From positions 744,001 to 808,000 of the forward strand of contig NC_015976.1 of assembly GCF_000283515.1 (NCBI RefSeq): a stretch of DNA of 64,000 bases. The letters are read 5' to 3'. The stretch comes from Sphingobium sp. SYK-6. GTDB taxonomy: Bacteria > Pseudomonadota > Alphaproteobacteria > Sphingomonadales > Sphingomonadaceae. The position numbers were made by a program, and so were the translations under genes. The first letter of the stretch is position 1. Each line of letters opens with the position of its first letter. Positions 1 through 9,212 of the stretch are shown here, in pieces. The notes under the pieces were generated by a model. That model was not told the DNA's origin and ran no database searches. It saw only the letters and a program-made list of their open reading frames with translations.

Positions 1-57
1 TCATGCCAGGCCGAAGGGGGCCTTGCCTGCATTTTCCCTCGTGACGGCGGGCGTCGC

Positions 58-762
58 ATGAGCAGTGCGCCCGGCAATCTGGCAGAGGCCAGCACGCTGC
101 CGGTCGAGCTGATCGACACGGCGGAGATTCCCGGCGGCGGCCAGTTGCTGCTGCGGCAATGCGGCAAGGATTTCGCGATCGAATATGGCGACATCCAGCT
201 CATGGTGAGCTGGGCCAGCCGATCCGAGCGGGCGCTGGCGACGCTGGCCTGCCAGCGCATCGCCACGCCGGACAGCCGGATGCTGATCGGCGGGCTGGGC
301 ATGGGCTTCACGCTCGTCGCCGCGCTTGCCGCCTTGCCCGCCAGCGCCCGCATCGTCGTGGCGGAACTGGTGCCCGCCGTGCTCGAATGGGCGAAGGGGC
401 CGCTGGCGCATCTGTTCGGCGACGCGCTGCAGGACGAGCGCGTGACGGTGACGATCCGCGACGTGTACGACCTGATCGTCCATTCCCATGAGGATTTCGA
501 CGCGATCCTGATGGATGTCGACAACGGGCCGGACGGACTCATCCATGTGCCTAACGACCGGATCTATTCCCGGGAAGGGCTCGCCATGTGCCACGCCGCG
601 CTGCGGCCCGGCGGCGTTCTGGCGATCTGGTCGGGCTATCCCGATCCCGGCTTTGCCGACGAGCTGGAGGATGCCGGCTTCATCGTGGAGGAAATCAGCA
701 TGCGCACCGGCGAGAACGGCCGGGGCGACAAGCACGTCATCTGGCTCGCAACGCGCGAGTAG
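58..762 (+). CDS. Spermidine synthase-like SAM-fold protein
   Basis: The 234-residue product has a class I methyltransferase/polyamine synthase fold. A glycine-rich nucleotide loop GGLGMG is seen at residues 78-83, an acidic residue follows the next strand (E103 in VAELVP), and an acidic MDVDNGPD segment lies at 152-159, as in spermidine synthases. It lacks the N-terminal beta domain of true SpeE and is shorter, so polyamine synthesis is doubtful; a small-molecule methyltransferase is equally possible. It is probably cytoplasmic, since no signal peptide is seen. The ATG at 58 is the first start in frame in the window; no strong ribosome binding site precedes it. The next gene converges on it. 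Confidence 0.75.
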   Translation: MSSAPGNLAEASTLPVELIDTAEIPGGGQLLLRQCGKDFAIEYGDIQLMVSWASRSERALATLACQRIATPDSRMLIGGLGMGFTLVAALAALPASARIVVAELVPAVLEWAKGPLAHLFGDALQDERVTVTIRDVYDLIVHSHEDFDAILMDVDNGPDGLIHVPNDRIYSREGLAMCHAALRPGGVLAIWSGYPDPGFADELEDAGFIVEEISMRTGENGRGDKHVIWLATRE

Positions 763-856
763 GGCACGCCGCCGGCCTGACGCGCGCACCGGGCCGGAAC
801 GGTCCGGGTGGGCAGGGCGAGGATCAAGGCAGCGGGCAAAGGCAGCAGTCAGCGCG

Positions 857-2626
857 TCACAGGCGATCCATGCGGAGCCAGCGCCTGTCCCCCTGCCATG
901 CCTTGCCGAGCGCCTGTTTTGCCGCGGCCGCCTCCAGCCGGTGGCCTTGCGAGGCTTCGCTGCGCATGAGGCCGTAGAGCGCCCAGCCATTGCCCGGCGT
1001 CTGCACCAGCGCGGCGCGGAAGGCGTCGGCCGCCTCGTCATGGCGCCCGGCCCGGAACAGGGCGGCGCCGAGCGACTGGCTGACCGGATAATACCAGTAG
1101 GATGGCTCGGTGTAGGGCAATGTCGCCTCGATGGCGATGGCCCGGCGATAATGGTCCGCGGCGTCGCCATGGCGCCCCTGCGCATCGGCGAAGCGGCCTT
1201 GCGCCACGGCCTGGGCGAGCGCCAGCAGATCGGGCGCGGGGACGTCCTGCGCGACCATGTCCGCGAAGGCATCGGATGCGGACCATCGGGCAAGCGCCGC
1301 CATTTCGCGATCGAAGCCTTTCCGGTCCTGCATCCGGGCAAAGGCGATCGCACGCGCATAATGCCGCATGGCAACGGCATAAGGCAGCCGCGCGTCGCCC
1401 TCGGGCAAGGCAAGGATCGCGCGCGCTTCCGCGAACTGGGCATAGGCCTGATAGGGCGCCGCATCGATCAGCTGGATCCAGGCGATCCTGGCCGATGTCG
1501 CCGGATCGAGCACGGCGCGCAGCCGCTTCGCTTCCCGGATGGCGGTCGCCATGTCGCCGCTCATCTGGGCCGAAGTGACGATGAAATGGATATTGTGGGG
1601 ATAATAGCCGTAGCGCACGAGGCTCCGGTCGTCCGTATCGCGGATGAAGGCTTCGTCTGCCCGGACGGCGGCGACGTTCACCCGGATCGACTCCGCATAA
1701 CGCCCCCGCCGCGCATAGATGTGGCCGGGCATGTGGACCAGATGACCCGCGCTTGGCGCGCGCGGGCTGGCGAGCCGGTCGGCGGCCGCCTCGGCACGCG
1801 CCGGATCGCTGGCTTCCATGAGATGGATGTAGAGATGCGCCGCCTGGACATGCGCGGGATCGCGCTGCAGCACGGCCTCGACCAGACGGACGGCTTCCCC
1901 GGCGCGGCCGATGGGCGTGCGCTTGTCGGCTTCCCAGTAATTCCAGGGCGTGGTGTCCATGGCCGCTTCGGCGGCGAGCAGGGCGATATCGTCATTGGCG
2001 GGGAACGCCCGGGCGACGGCGAGCATCGCATCGGCATAAGCGGCATCCAGTGCCGCGCGATCGGCCCCGGCATCGGGCGAATAACGCTGGGCGAGCGCTT
2101 CGATCAGGGCCCGCTCATGTGGCGCGGTACGCGTGCGCAGCGCCATGGCCTTCTCGATCGCCGCCAGTGCTGCCGGCCGGTCGCGTTCCTCCATCGGCGC
2201 ATTGATATTGGGGCCGAGCGCCACGGCCTCGCCCCACCAGCACATCGCGCAATCCGGATCCAGCCGCTGCGCCTCGCGGAACGAGCGCACGGCGCCGGCA
2301 TGATTGAACCCGTAAGTGAGCAGCAGGCCCTGGCTGAAATAACGCTGCGCCTCGGGAGCGGCGGTCGTGACCCGGAAGGGCGATGTCGCCAGATCGGAAT
2401 AGAGGGGAATGGGCCCGAGCTGGTCCATCGGCGCCGCGACTGCCGCGGCGATGAGCAACTCGCGAGCAAGCGCCGTGCCCACGGCCCGGGAGCCGCACAT
2501 GAACGCGGCGAGGCGCCCGGGATCGAGCGCTGCCAATATCGCAGGCGAGATATGCGGCGCATGAGCCGAGCCAGCGAGGGTGAGCGCCGTTCCCCCCAGG
2601 ACGCAGGCCTTCCAGAACCTCTTCAT
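857..2626 (-). CDS. Secreted tetratricopeptide-repeat protein
   Basis: The 589-residue protein begins with a signal peptide (MKRFWKACVLGGTALTLAG) and then carries helical repeats rich in Ala, Leu and Tyr that fit TPR motifs, including FRAALVQTPGNGWALYGL near the C terminus. It is likely periplasmic, perhaps a scaffold; no catalytic motif is seen. I chose the ATG at 2626 rather than an upstream start at 2683 because a GGGGAAAGG ribosome binding site sits just before it and the signal peptide then begins cleanly. It stands alone, converging with the SAM-fold gene. A specific function cannot be assigned. Confidence 0.8.
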   Translation of the reverse strand: MKRFWKACVLGGTALTLAGSAHAPHISPAILAALDPGRLAAFMCGSRAVGTALARELLIAAAVAAPMDQLGPIPLYSDLATSPFRVTTAAPEAQRYFSQGLLLTYGFNHAGAVRSFREAQRLDPDCAMCWWGEAVALGPNINAPMEERDRPAALAAIEKAMALRTRTAPHERALIEALAQRYSPDAGADRAALDAAYADAMLAVARAFPANDDIALLAAEAAMDTTPWNYWEADKRTPIGRAGEAVRLVEAVLQRDPAHVQAAHLYIHLMEASDPARAEAAADRLASPRAPSAGHLVHMPGHIYARRGRYAESIRVNVAAVRADEAFIRDTDDRSLVRYGYYPHNIHFIVTSAQMSGDMATAIREAKRLRAVLDPATSARIAWIQLIDAAPYQAYAQFAEARAILALPEGDARLPYAVAMRHYARAIAFARMQDRKGFDREMAALARWSASDAFADMVAQDVPAPDLLALAQAVAQGRFADAQGRHGDAADHYRRAIAIEATLPYTEPSYWYYPVSQSLGAALFRAGRHDEAADAFRAALVQTPGNGWALYGLMRSEASQGHRLEAAAAKQALGKAWQGDRRWLRMDRL

Positions 2627-2736
2627 CCGCCTTTCCCCCGCGGAAGACGCCGTGCCGCGTTCCACGGCTGGGGGATAATACATGATTCAGGGGGTGCGGG
2701 ATAGCGCTGCGCTCACCGCCCGGCCCGGCCGATGCG

Positions 2737-3840
2737 TCAGCTTCCGAACAGCGTGGGATAACGGCGGGGCTGGCAGCGCAGATATTGCGGCGGAGCCGTG
2801 ACTTGCGCGCCCAGATGCGCGGCGGCGTGCCAGGGCCAGCGCGGATCGTAGAGAATGGCGCGGGCGATGGCGACGAGGTCCGCATCGCCCGTCCCGACAA
2901 TGGCTTCGGCATGCTCGAAATCGGTGATGAGGCCGACGGCCACGACCGGCATGGCAACGGCCTGCTTCACTGCGCGGGCCAGCGGCACCTGATAACCGGG
3001 GCCGACGGGGATGGCCTGGCGCGGATCGAGCCCGCCGCTGGAGACATGGATCGCCGCGCAGCCGCGCGCTTCGAGCGCCTGCGCGAAAGCGACGGTCTGC
3101 TCGCTCGTCCAGCCGCCTTCCACCCAGTCCGTGCCGGACACGCGGACCGTCACCGGCCGGTCGGCCGGGAAAGCGGCGCGCACGGCATCGAACACTTCCA
3201 GCGGGAAGCGCATGCGGTTCTCGAGGCTGCCGCCATAATCGTCATCGCGCCGGTTGGAGAGGGGCGAGAGGAACTGGTGCAGCAGATAGCCATGCGCCGC
3301 GTGGATCTGCACCGCATCGATGCCGATGCGCGCCGCGCGCCGGGCCGACTCCGCAAAGGCATCGCGCACGCGGGCCAGCCCCTCCCGGTCGAGCGCGAGC
3401 GGTGGCGTCTGGCCCTCGGCGAACGCGAGAGGCGAGGGGGCCTGCGTCTGCCAACCATTGGGATCGGTGGGCGGCAACTGGTGACCGCCCTTCCACGGCA
3501 CTTCCGTCGAGGCCTTGCGCCCGGCATGGGCAAGCTGGACCGCCACCGGCATGTCCGACCAGCGGCGGATGCTCTCCAGCGTGCGCGCCATCGCCGCCTC
3601 GGTCTCGTCATTCCACAAGCCCACATCGGCATGGCTGATGCGGCCTTCCGGCACCACGGCCGTCGCCTCGATGGTGAGGAGCGCCGCGCCGGACATGGCA
3701 AGCTGCCCCAGATGGATGAGATGCCAATCGGTCATGCAGCCATCCACCGCCGAATATTGGCACATCGGCGCAATGACGATGCGGTTGCGCAGCGGCAGGG
3801 CGCCGACGGACAGGGGCGTGAACAACGCGGCCTTTGACAT
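2737..3840 (-). CDS. Old Yellow Enzyme family NADH:flavin oxidoreductase (YqjM/XenA type)
   Basis: An FMN TIM-barrel ene-reductase of about 367 residues. The N-terminal IAPMCQYS segment carries the Cys typical of the thermophilic-like YqjM/XenA class, and HAAHGYLLHQFLSP supplies the two substrate-binding histidines. The C-terminal part has the FMN phosphate-binding region (PVVAVGLI, VAIARAILYDPRWPW). The family reduces activated C=C bonds, nitroesters and quinones with NAD(P)H in the cytoplasm. A GAGGA ribosome binding site lies six bases before the ATG at 3840, which I prefer to the ATG at 3846 that directly abuts it. The gene is monocistronic. The physiological substrate is unknown; xenobiotic reduction is the family norm. 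Confidence 0.9.
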   Translation of the reverse strand: MSKAALFTPLSVGALPLRNRIVIAPMCQYSAVDGCMTDWHLIHLGQLAMSGAALLTIEATAVVPEGRISHADVGLWNDETEAAMARTLESIRRWSDMPVAVQLAHAGRKASTEVPWKGGHQLPPTDPNGWQTQAPSPLAFAEGQTPPLALDREGLARVRDAFAESARRAARIGIDAVQIHAAHGYLLHQFLSPLSNRRDDDYGGSLENRMRFPLEVFDAVRAAFPADRPVTVRVSGTDWVEGGWTSEQTVAFAQALEARGCAAIHVSSGGLDPRQAIPVGPGYQVPLARAVKQAVAMPVVAVGLITDFEHAEAIVGTGDADLVAIARAILYDPRWPWHAAAHLGAQVTAPPQYLRCQPRRYPTLFGS

Positions 3841-4079
3841 GGGCATTCCTCGAAAGAACGGGATGAGGGCTCACAGATGGTGGCGCGGCGCGAGCAGGGC
3901 AAGATGCGCGGCAACATGACCCGCGAGGCGGCCCGAGGCCCGACAATGCCGTCAGCCGTGGCGCAGGCGCGGCGAGGCGGACTTGTCAATTGAAGAAGTA
4001 GACATTAGCTTCAGATCATGGCCGGAACGTATGCCGAGTCGACTGGTCGCCATGCCCCCTTACACAAGGAGACTGACCA

Positions 4080-4733
4080 ATGGCCCATGCATCAGACCGC
4101 GCGGCGCGCACGCCGCTCATCCTGACCGTCCCCGGACTGGGCAATAGCGGCCCGACCCACTGGCAAAGCATCTGGGAACGCGAGCTCGAGGATTGCGCGC
4201 GCGCCGAACTGGGAAGCTGGGAGAAGCCGAATCGCAACGGCTGGGCGAACCAGCTCAACCTTGCCATCCGCCGCGCCGGGCGGCCGGTGATCCTCGTCGC
4301 GCACAGCCTCGGCTGCCACGCCGTTGCCTGGTGGGCGGCGCTGGAGCGGCCCGCTTATGGCGAACCGGTGATCGGCGCGCTGCTGGTGGCTCCGCCGGAA
4401 GTGGACGTCGCGCCGACGGACAGCCGGCTCAAGCCTTTCGGTCCCGCGCCGCGCGGCCCGCTGCCTTTCCCCTCGATCGTGGTGGGCAGCCATGACGATC
4501 CCTATATCCGCATGCATCGTGCGCGACGACTGGCGCAGTTCTGGGGCAGCCGCTTCGCCGATGCCGGCGCGGTGGGCCACATCAATGCCGCCTCGGGGCT
4601 CGGCGCGTGGCCGTTCGGCCAGTTCCTGCTGCGCACGCTGCAACGCGCCGGCACGGATGCGCAGCGGGCGGAGGCGGGACCAGTCCCGCACATTCCGGTA
4701 GACGACGCGCCGGGGATCGATCTGTCGATCTGA
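4080..4733 (+). CDS. RBBP9/YdeN-type alpha/beta hydrolase
   Basis: A 217-residue serine hydrolase of the RBBP9/YdeN family. VPGLGNSGPTHWQ at the N terminus is the family hallmark, AHSLGCHA is the nucleophile elbow (Ser in GHSxG-like context), DDPY supplies the Asp, and GHINAASGLG the catalytic His. Family members are small cytoplasmic esterases of poorly known substrate. A strong AAGGAGA ribosome binding site precedes the ATG at 4080. It converges with the SDR gene downstream, with a small hairpin between them. Confidence 0.9.
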   Translation: MAHASDRAARTPLILTVPGLGNSGPTHWQSIWERELEDCARAELGSWEKPNRNGWANQLNLAIRRAGRPVILVAHSLGCHAVAWWAALERPAYGEPVIGALLVAPPEVDVAPTDSRLKPFGPAPRGPLPFPSIVVGSHDDPYIRMHRARRLAQFWGSRFADAGAVGHINAASGLGAWPFGQFLLRTLQRAGTDAQRAEAGPVPHIPVDDAPGIDLSI

Positions 4734-4746
4734 CCGTTCAACCTTT

Positions 4747-4764
4747 GCCTCTCCGTGGAGAGGC
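4747..4764. terminator. Hairpin between convergent genes
   Basis: GCCTCTC (4747-4753) pairs with GAGAGGC (4758-4764) around a four-base loop, in the 137-bp gap between the hydrolase and SDR genes. There is no T-tract, so it is only a plausible bidirectional terminator. Confidence 0.35.
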
Positions 4765-4870
4765 CGGGAAGGGATCGCGGCCCCGATGAACCACGCTCCC
4801 AAAGCTCTACTTGTCCTGGTCGTGAGCCCTTCCCACATTTTCCTCATGGTGCACGCGCGTAGACGCGCTC

Positions 4871-5617
4871 TCAAAGCTCCACGCAGCCGCCATCCACATA
4901 GAGATCGATGCCGGTGATGAAGCTCGCCTCTTCCGACGCGAGGAAGAGCACCGGGCGCGCGATTTCCTCCGGCGTGCCCATGCGCTTCATCGGCACCGCC
5001 TGCGTCATGATCTCGCGCAGGCCCGGCACGGCCTCGGCCGGGACGCCGCCGGTGCGGTTGATGATCGGCGTCTCGGTGGGGCCGGGGCTCACCATGTTGA
5101 CGCGGATGCCGCGCCCGACCAGCTCCGCCGCCAGCGTGCGGGCAGCGGCGCGCAGGCCCGCCTTGGCCGTCGCGTAGATCACATTGCCCGGCACGGTGGC
5201 GACGGAGCCGATCGAGCCGGTGATGACGATGGCGCCGCCCTTGCCCATCAGCGGCAGCGCTTCCTGCACCGCGAAGAAGCAGCCGCGCAGATTGACATTG
5301 TGGACCTCGTCCCACTGCGCGGGCGTCACCTCCGCGACGGGCGCGAAGGTGCCGATGCCGGCATTGACGAACAGTATGTCCAGCCTGCCATGCGCCTCCC
5401 GGATCGCGGCGAGCGCCTGCGCCCCGCTGCCGACCTGCGCGATATCCGCCTGGAAGCCGCGCGCGCCGGGGATGGCGGACACGGTCTCGTCGATCGTCGC
5501 CTGCGCGCGGCCGGTGAGGAAGACATGGGCGCCTTCCGCCGCGAATGCCTGCGCCGCGGCACGCCCGATGCCGCTGTTGCCGCCGATCACCAGCACGGCC
5601 TTGTCCCTGAATCGCAT
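4871..5617 (-). CDS. SDR family oxidoreductase
   Basis: A classical short-chain dehydrogenase/reductase of 248 residues. It shows the GGNSGIG cofactor loop at 12-18, an NAG motif, the catalytic Ser in ITGSIGS and the YATAK catalytic Tyr/Lys, and a C-terminal FITGIDLYVDGG segment. It probably oxidises or reduces a secondary alcohol/ketone with NAD(P) in the cytoplasm. An AGGAG ribosome binding site precedes the ATG at 5617. It diverges from the alpha-glucosidase gene. Nothing fixes the substrate. Confidence 0.9.
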   Translation of the reverse strand: MRFRDKAVLVIGGNSGIGRAAAQAFAAEGAHVFLTGRAQATIDETVSAIPGARGFQADIAQVGSGAQALAAIREAHGRLDILFVNAGIGTFAPVAEVTPAQWDEVHNVNLRGCFFAVQEALPLMGKGGAIVITGSIGSVATVPGNVIYATAKAGLRAAARTLAAELVGRGIRVNMVSPGPTETPIINRTGGVPAEAVPGLREIMTQAVPMKRMGTPEEIARPVLFLASEEASFITGIDLYVDGGCVEL

Positions 5618-5711
5618 GCGCCTCTCCTACATCTTGTGACGCCGTTCTAGAGGGCGGGGAAGGACGCGCTCAAGCCCCGTTCCACGCCCGATTGCACAGG
5701 GCGGCGCAACG

Positions 5712-7412
5712 ATGCAGTCTGCGGCCATGAATCACCCCGCGCCCGCCCGTCCGCCCGCTTCTTCCGCCGCCGCCGATGAAGCCCGGAGCCTCCCCGTCAG
5801 CCAGCGCGAGCCGGCCGCCATGCCGTGGTGGCTGGGCGCAGTGATCTACCAGATCTATCCCCGCAGTTTCGCGGACAGCAATGGCGATGGCGTGGGCGAC
5901 CTGCCCGGCATCACCGCGCGGCTCGACCATGTGGCGGGGCTGGGCGTGGACGCCATCTGGCTCTCGCCCTTCTTCACCTCGCCGATGCGCGACTTCGGCT
6001 ATGACGTGGCGGATTATTGCGATGTCGATCCGCTGTTCGGGACGCTCGCCGATTTCGACGCGCTGGTGGCGCGGGCGCATGCGCTGGGCCTGCGCGTCAT
6101 CATCGACCAGGTGTTCGCGCACACGTCCGACCGGCACCCATGGTTCATGGCGAGCCGCGCGAGCCGCGACGGGGATCATGCCGACTGGTACGTCTGGGCG
6201 GACGCGAAGCCGGACGGCTCGCCGCCGTCCAACTGGCAAAGCGTGTTCGGTGGCCCCGCCTGGACATGGGACGCGCGCCGGCGGCAATATTATTTCCACA
6301 ATTTCCTCAAGGAACAGCCCCAGCTCAACGGGCATAATCCGCATGTGCAGCAGGCGCTGCTCGATGTCGCGCGCTTCTGGCTGGAGCGGGGCGTGGACGG
6401 CTTCCGGCTCGATGCGCTCAACTTCCTGATGCACGATCCGCGATTGCGCCCCAATCCGCCGCATCCCGATCCGGCCGTGGCGCGCAACCGCCCGTTCGAT
6501 TTCCAGCGCCGCGTGCACAATCAGGGGCATCGGCACATTCCCCGCTTCATCGAGCGGGTGCGGGCGCTGATGGACGAATATGACGACCGCTTCACTGTCG
6601 CGGAGATCGGCGGGGATGATGCGCTGCGCGAGATGAAGCTCTACACGCGCGGCGCTGGGCGGCTGAACACCAGCTATGGCTTCGATTTCCTCTATGCGCC
6701 CGCGCTGACGCCCGGCGCCGTCGCCGGGGCGCTCGGGCAATGGCCGGACGGGGCGGACACGGGCTGGCCGAGCTGGGCCTTCGAGAACCACGATGCGCCG
6801 CGCGCCGTCACCCGCTGGCTGCCCGAGGACGCGGACGAGACGGCGCGTGCGCGCTTCGCCGCGATGAAGATGCTGCTGCTGCTCTGCCTGCGGGGCAACA
6901 TCTTCCTCTATCAGGGCGAGGAGCTGGGCCTCACGCAGGTGGACATCGCCTTCGAGGACCTGCAGGACCCCGAGGCGATCGCCAACTGGCCGCTCACGCT
7001 GAGCCGCGACGGCGCGCGCACGCCGATGCCCTGGCAAGGCGATGCGCCGCACTGCGGCTTCTCCACCGCCCGGCCTTGGCTGCCGCTGGGGCCCGACCAT
7101 GCCGCGCTGGCGGTCGACGCGCAGGCGCGCGACCCCGCTTCGCTGCTGCATCTCACCCGCCGGCTGCTCGCCTTTCGCAAGGACCATCCCGCGCTGCGCT
7201 GGGGCGCCATCCGCTTCCGTCGCGCCGCCGGCAATGTGCTGCTCTTCGAGCGCAGCTTCGGCGAGAAGCGCCTGCTCTGCCTCTTCAACATGGGTGAGGC
7301 GCCGGCGCCCTGGCCCGCCACCGCCCCCCGCGACGCTGCCCCGCTGACCAGCGTAGGCGGCGCGGGGCAAGGGGAACTGCCGGGCTGGTCGGGCTGCGTG
7401 ATCGCGCTCTGA
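5712..7412 (+). CDS. GH13 alpha-glucosidase
   Basis: A glycoside hydrolase family 13 enzyme of 566 residues, acting on short alpha-glucosides. WWLGAVIYQIYPRSF opens the barrel; region I is DQVFAHTSD; region II is GFRLD with nucleophile D234; region III VAEIGGD gives acid/base E298; region IV FENHDAPR gives D361. This set fits alpha-glucosidase or oligo-1,6-glucosidase rather than alpha-amylase. There is no signal peptide, so the enzyme is likely cytoplasmic and would need sugar import. The start may instead be the ATG at 5727; neither has a clear ribosome binding site. No sugar transporter or LacI regulator is adjacent. Confidence 0.9.
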   Translation: MQSAAMNHPAPARPPASSAAADEARSLPVSQREPAAMPWWLGAVIYQIYPRSFADSNGDGVGDLPGITARLDHVAGLGVDAIWLSPFFTSPMRDFGYDVADYCDVDPLFGTLADFDALVARAHALGLRVIIDQVFAHTSDRHPWFMASRASRDGDHADWYVWADAKPDGSPPSNWQSVFGGPAWTWDARRRQYYFHNFLKEQPQLNGHNPHVQQALLDVARFWLERGVDGFRLDALNFLMHDPRLRPNPPHPDPAVARNRPFDFQRRVHNQGHRHIPRFIERVRALMDEYDDRFTVAEIGGDDALREMKLYTRGAGRLNTSYGFDFLYAPALTPGAVAGALGQWPDGADTGWPSWAFENHDAPRAVTRWLPEDADETARARFAAMKMLLLLCLRGNIFLYQGEELGLTQVDIAFEDLQDPEAIANWPLTLSRDGARTPMPWQGDAPHCGFSTARPWLPLGPDHAALAVDAQARDPASLLHLTRRLLAFRKDHPALRWGAIRFRRAAGNVLLFERSFGEKRLLCLFNMGEAPAPWPATAPRDAAPLTSVGGAGQGELPGWSGCVIAL

Positions 7413-7534
7413 GGGGCGCTGGCGCAGCGGTGCCGGCCTGACGACAGGGCCCAGAGAGGCTGCCTCGTTTCCGAAAGCCCTTGCTTCCCCTTGCGCGCGC
7501 AGCGCCTGGGGCTATGACGCGCTTATTCGCATGG

Positions 7535-7624
7535 ACCCGGTGAAAATCCGGGTGGCTATTCCGGCCGCCGATCCGCCGGACAACATCACACATGAAACAT
7601 AACCCCGCGTCCCCATCCGGACGC
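7535..7624 (+). ncRNA. Candidate structured 5' leader of the SulP gene
   Basis: Three local hairpins lie in a row upstream of the SulP gene. ACCCGG (7535-7540) pairs with CCGGGT (7548-7553) around a seven-base loop. CCGGC (7561-7565) pairs with GCCGG (7575-7579). GCGTCC (7607-7612) pairs with GGACGC (7619-7624) around a six-base loop. The last hairpin ends about 30 bases before the ATG. Cis-regulatory RNAs upstream of SulP genes have been described in Alphaproteobacteria (I recall a motif called sul1), but I cannot match this sequence to a consensus here. Confidence 0.35.
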
Positions 7625-7653
7625 CATGTGCCTTGTTGTGGAATTTTCCCCAG

Positions 7654-9150
7654 ATGACAGATTTTCTCTCCCGCTATCGCCATCAATGGTTCGGCGGCCC
7701 CGACGCAGTACGCCGGGATTTTCTGGCCGGTGTCGTGGTGGCCCTGGCGCTCATTCCCGAGGCGATCGGCTTCTCGATCATTGCCGGTGTCGATCCGCGC
7801 GTCGGGCTCTATGCTTCGGTCGCCATCGCGATGGTCATCGCCTTCGTCGGCGGACGGCCGGGCATGATCTCGGCCGCGACCGCTGCCGTGGCTGTCCTCG
7901 TCGTGCCGCTGGTCCGCGACCATGGCGTCGAATATCTCTTCGCCGCCACCATCCTCATGGGCCTCATCCAGATCGTGGCGGGCCTGCTTCGCCTCGACCT
8001 GCTCATGCAATTCGTCTCGCGCTCGGTGATCGCCGGCTTCGTCAACGCGCTGGCGATCCTCATCTTCATGGCGCAGCTCCCGCAACTCACCAATGTCGGA
8101 TGGGAAACTTATGCGATGGTCGCGGCCGGGCTGGCGATCATCTACCTGCTTCCGCGCGTCACCCGGGCCGTGCCTTCGCCGCTGGTCGCCATCCTCGTGC
8201 TTTCGGCAATCAGCATCGGGCTCGGCCTGCCGGTCAATACGGTCGGCGACATGGGCAAGCTGCCGGAGGGCCTGCCGAGCCTTGCCCTGCCGGATGTTCC
8301 CCTGACCATGGACATGCTGCGGATCATCCTGCCCTATTCCCTGACCATGGCTGCCGTCGGCCTTCTGGAATCACTGCTGACCGCGCAGATCGTGGACGAC
8401 ATGACCGATACGGACAGCGACAAGAGGCAGGAATGCGCGGGGCAGGGGACCGCGAATATCGTCGCAGCCTTCTTCGGCGGGATGGGCGGCTGCGCGATGA
8501 TCGGCCAGTCGGTCATCAATGTGACATCGGGCGGGCGCGGGCGCTTCTCCACCTTCGTGGCAGGCGCCTTCCTGCTGTTCCTGCTGGCCGTGCTCGGGCC
8601 GTTCGTGGGGCGCATTCCCATGCCGGCGCTGGTCGCGGTGATGATCATGGTCTCGATCGGGACGTTCAGCTGGAACTCCATCGCCAATCTGCGCCATCAT
8701 CCCGTCACCTCCTCGATCGTGATGGTCTCGACAGTCATCGTGGTGGTCGCCACGCATGATCTCTCGCTCGGCGTGCTGGCCGGGGTGCTGCTTTCCGGCA
8801 TCTTCTTTGCCGGCAAGGTGCAGCGGATGATGTCGGTCGAGCGCACAGGCAGCGCGGACGGCGAGGAGATCGTCTATCGCGTCACGGGCCAGATCTTCTT
8901 TGCCTCGGTCGATCGCTTCACGCGCGCTTTCCAGACCGAGGAGCGGGCCGCGCGCGTCCTCATCGATGTGTCCGCCGCGCACTTCTGGGATATCTCGGGC
9001 GTGGCCGCGCTCGACAAGATCATCGCGCGTTTGCGTCGCGACGGATGCGCAGTGGATGTGGTGGGCTATAACCGCGCAAGCGCCGACATCGTCGATCGCT
9101 TCGCGCTGCATGACAAGACCGGCGTGGAGACCGGTGCCGTGCCGCACTGA
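7654..9150 (+). CDS. SulP family inorganic anion transporter
   Basis: An inner-membrane SulP (SLC26-type) permease of about 498 residues. Many hydrophobic helices run from [20 protein letters not shown] through about residue 390, and a C-terminal STAS domain follows ([24 protein letters not shown]). Family members carry sulfate, bicarbonate or dicarboxylates; the sequence alone does not choose. I place the start at the ATG at 7654 (MTDFLSRY); a TTG at 7633 is possible but adds only seven residues. No recognisable ribosome binding site precedes the ATG, and a hairpin-rich leader lies upstream. No carbonic anhydrase or sulfate assimilation gene is adjacent. Confidence 0.9.
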   Translation: MTDFLSRYRHQWFGGPDAVRRDFLAGVVVALALIPEAIGFSIIAGVDPRVGLYASVAIAMVIAFVGGRPGMISAATAAVAVLVVPLVRDHGVEYLFAATILMGLIQIVAGLLRLDLLMQFVSRSVIAGFVNALAILIFMAQLPQLTNVGWETYAMVAAGLAIIYLLPRVTRAVPSPLVAILVLSAISIGLGLPVNTVGDMGKLPEGLPSLALPDVPLTMDMLRIILPYSLTMAAVGLLESLLTAQIVDDMTDTDSDKRQECAGQGTANIVAAFFGGMGGCAMIGQSVINVTSGGRGRFSTFVAGAFLLFLLAVLGPFVGRIPMPALVAVMIMVSIGTFSWNSIANLRHHPVTSSIVMVSTVIVVVATHDLSLGVLAGVLLSGIFFAGKVQRMMSVERTGSADGEEIVYRVTGQIFFASVDRFTRAFQTEERAARVLIDVSAAHFWDISGVAALDKIIARLRRDGCAVDVVGYNRASADIVDRFALHDKTGVETGAVPH

Positions 9151-9162
9151 GGGACCGGAGCG

Positions 9163-9183
9163 GCGCTGGTGGCCTGCAAATGG
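9163..9183. repeat. Fragment matching the interior of the 21.8-kb palindromic element
   Basis: The 21 bases here match 21837-21857, inside the palindromic element at 21818-21963, with a single mismatch. The fragment lies in the short gap between the convergent SulP and HTH-TPR genes, where such dispersed elements usually land. Similarity ends abruptly after it, so this is a remnant or a shared module and not a full copy. Confidence 0.5.
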
Positions 9184-9212
9184 CCGTCCTCAGCTATCTG
9201 GCCTATGCAGCC

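Noticed and set aside
7535-7579. Cobalamin-riboswitch-like GGTGAAAATCCGG
   Set aside because: The string resembles part of a B12 riboswitch, but the B12 box (GCCACTG) and the rest of the core are absent.
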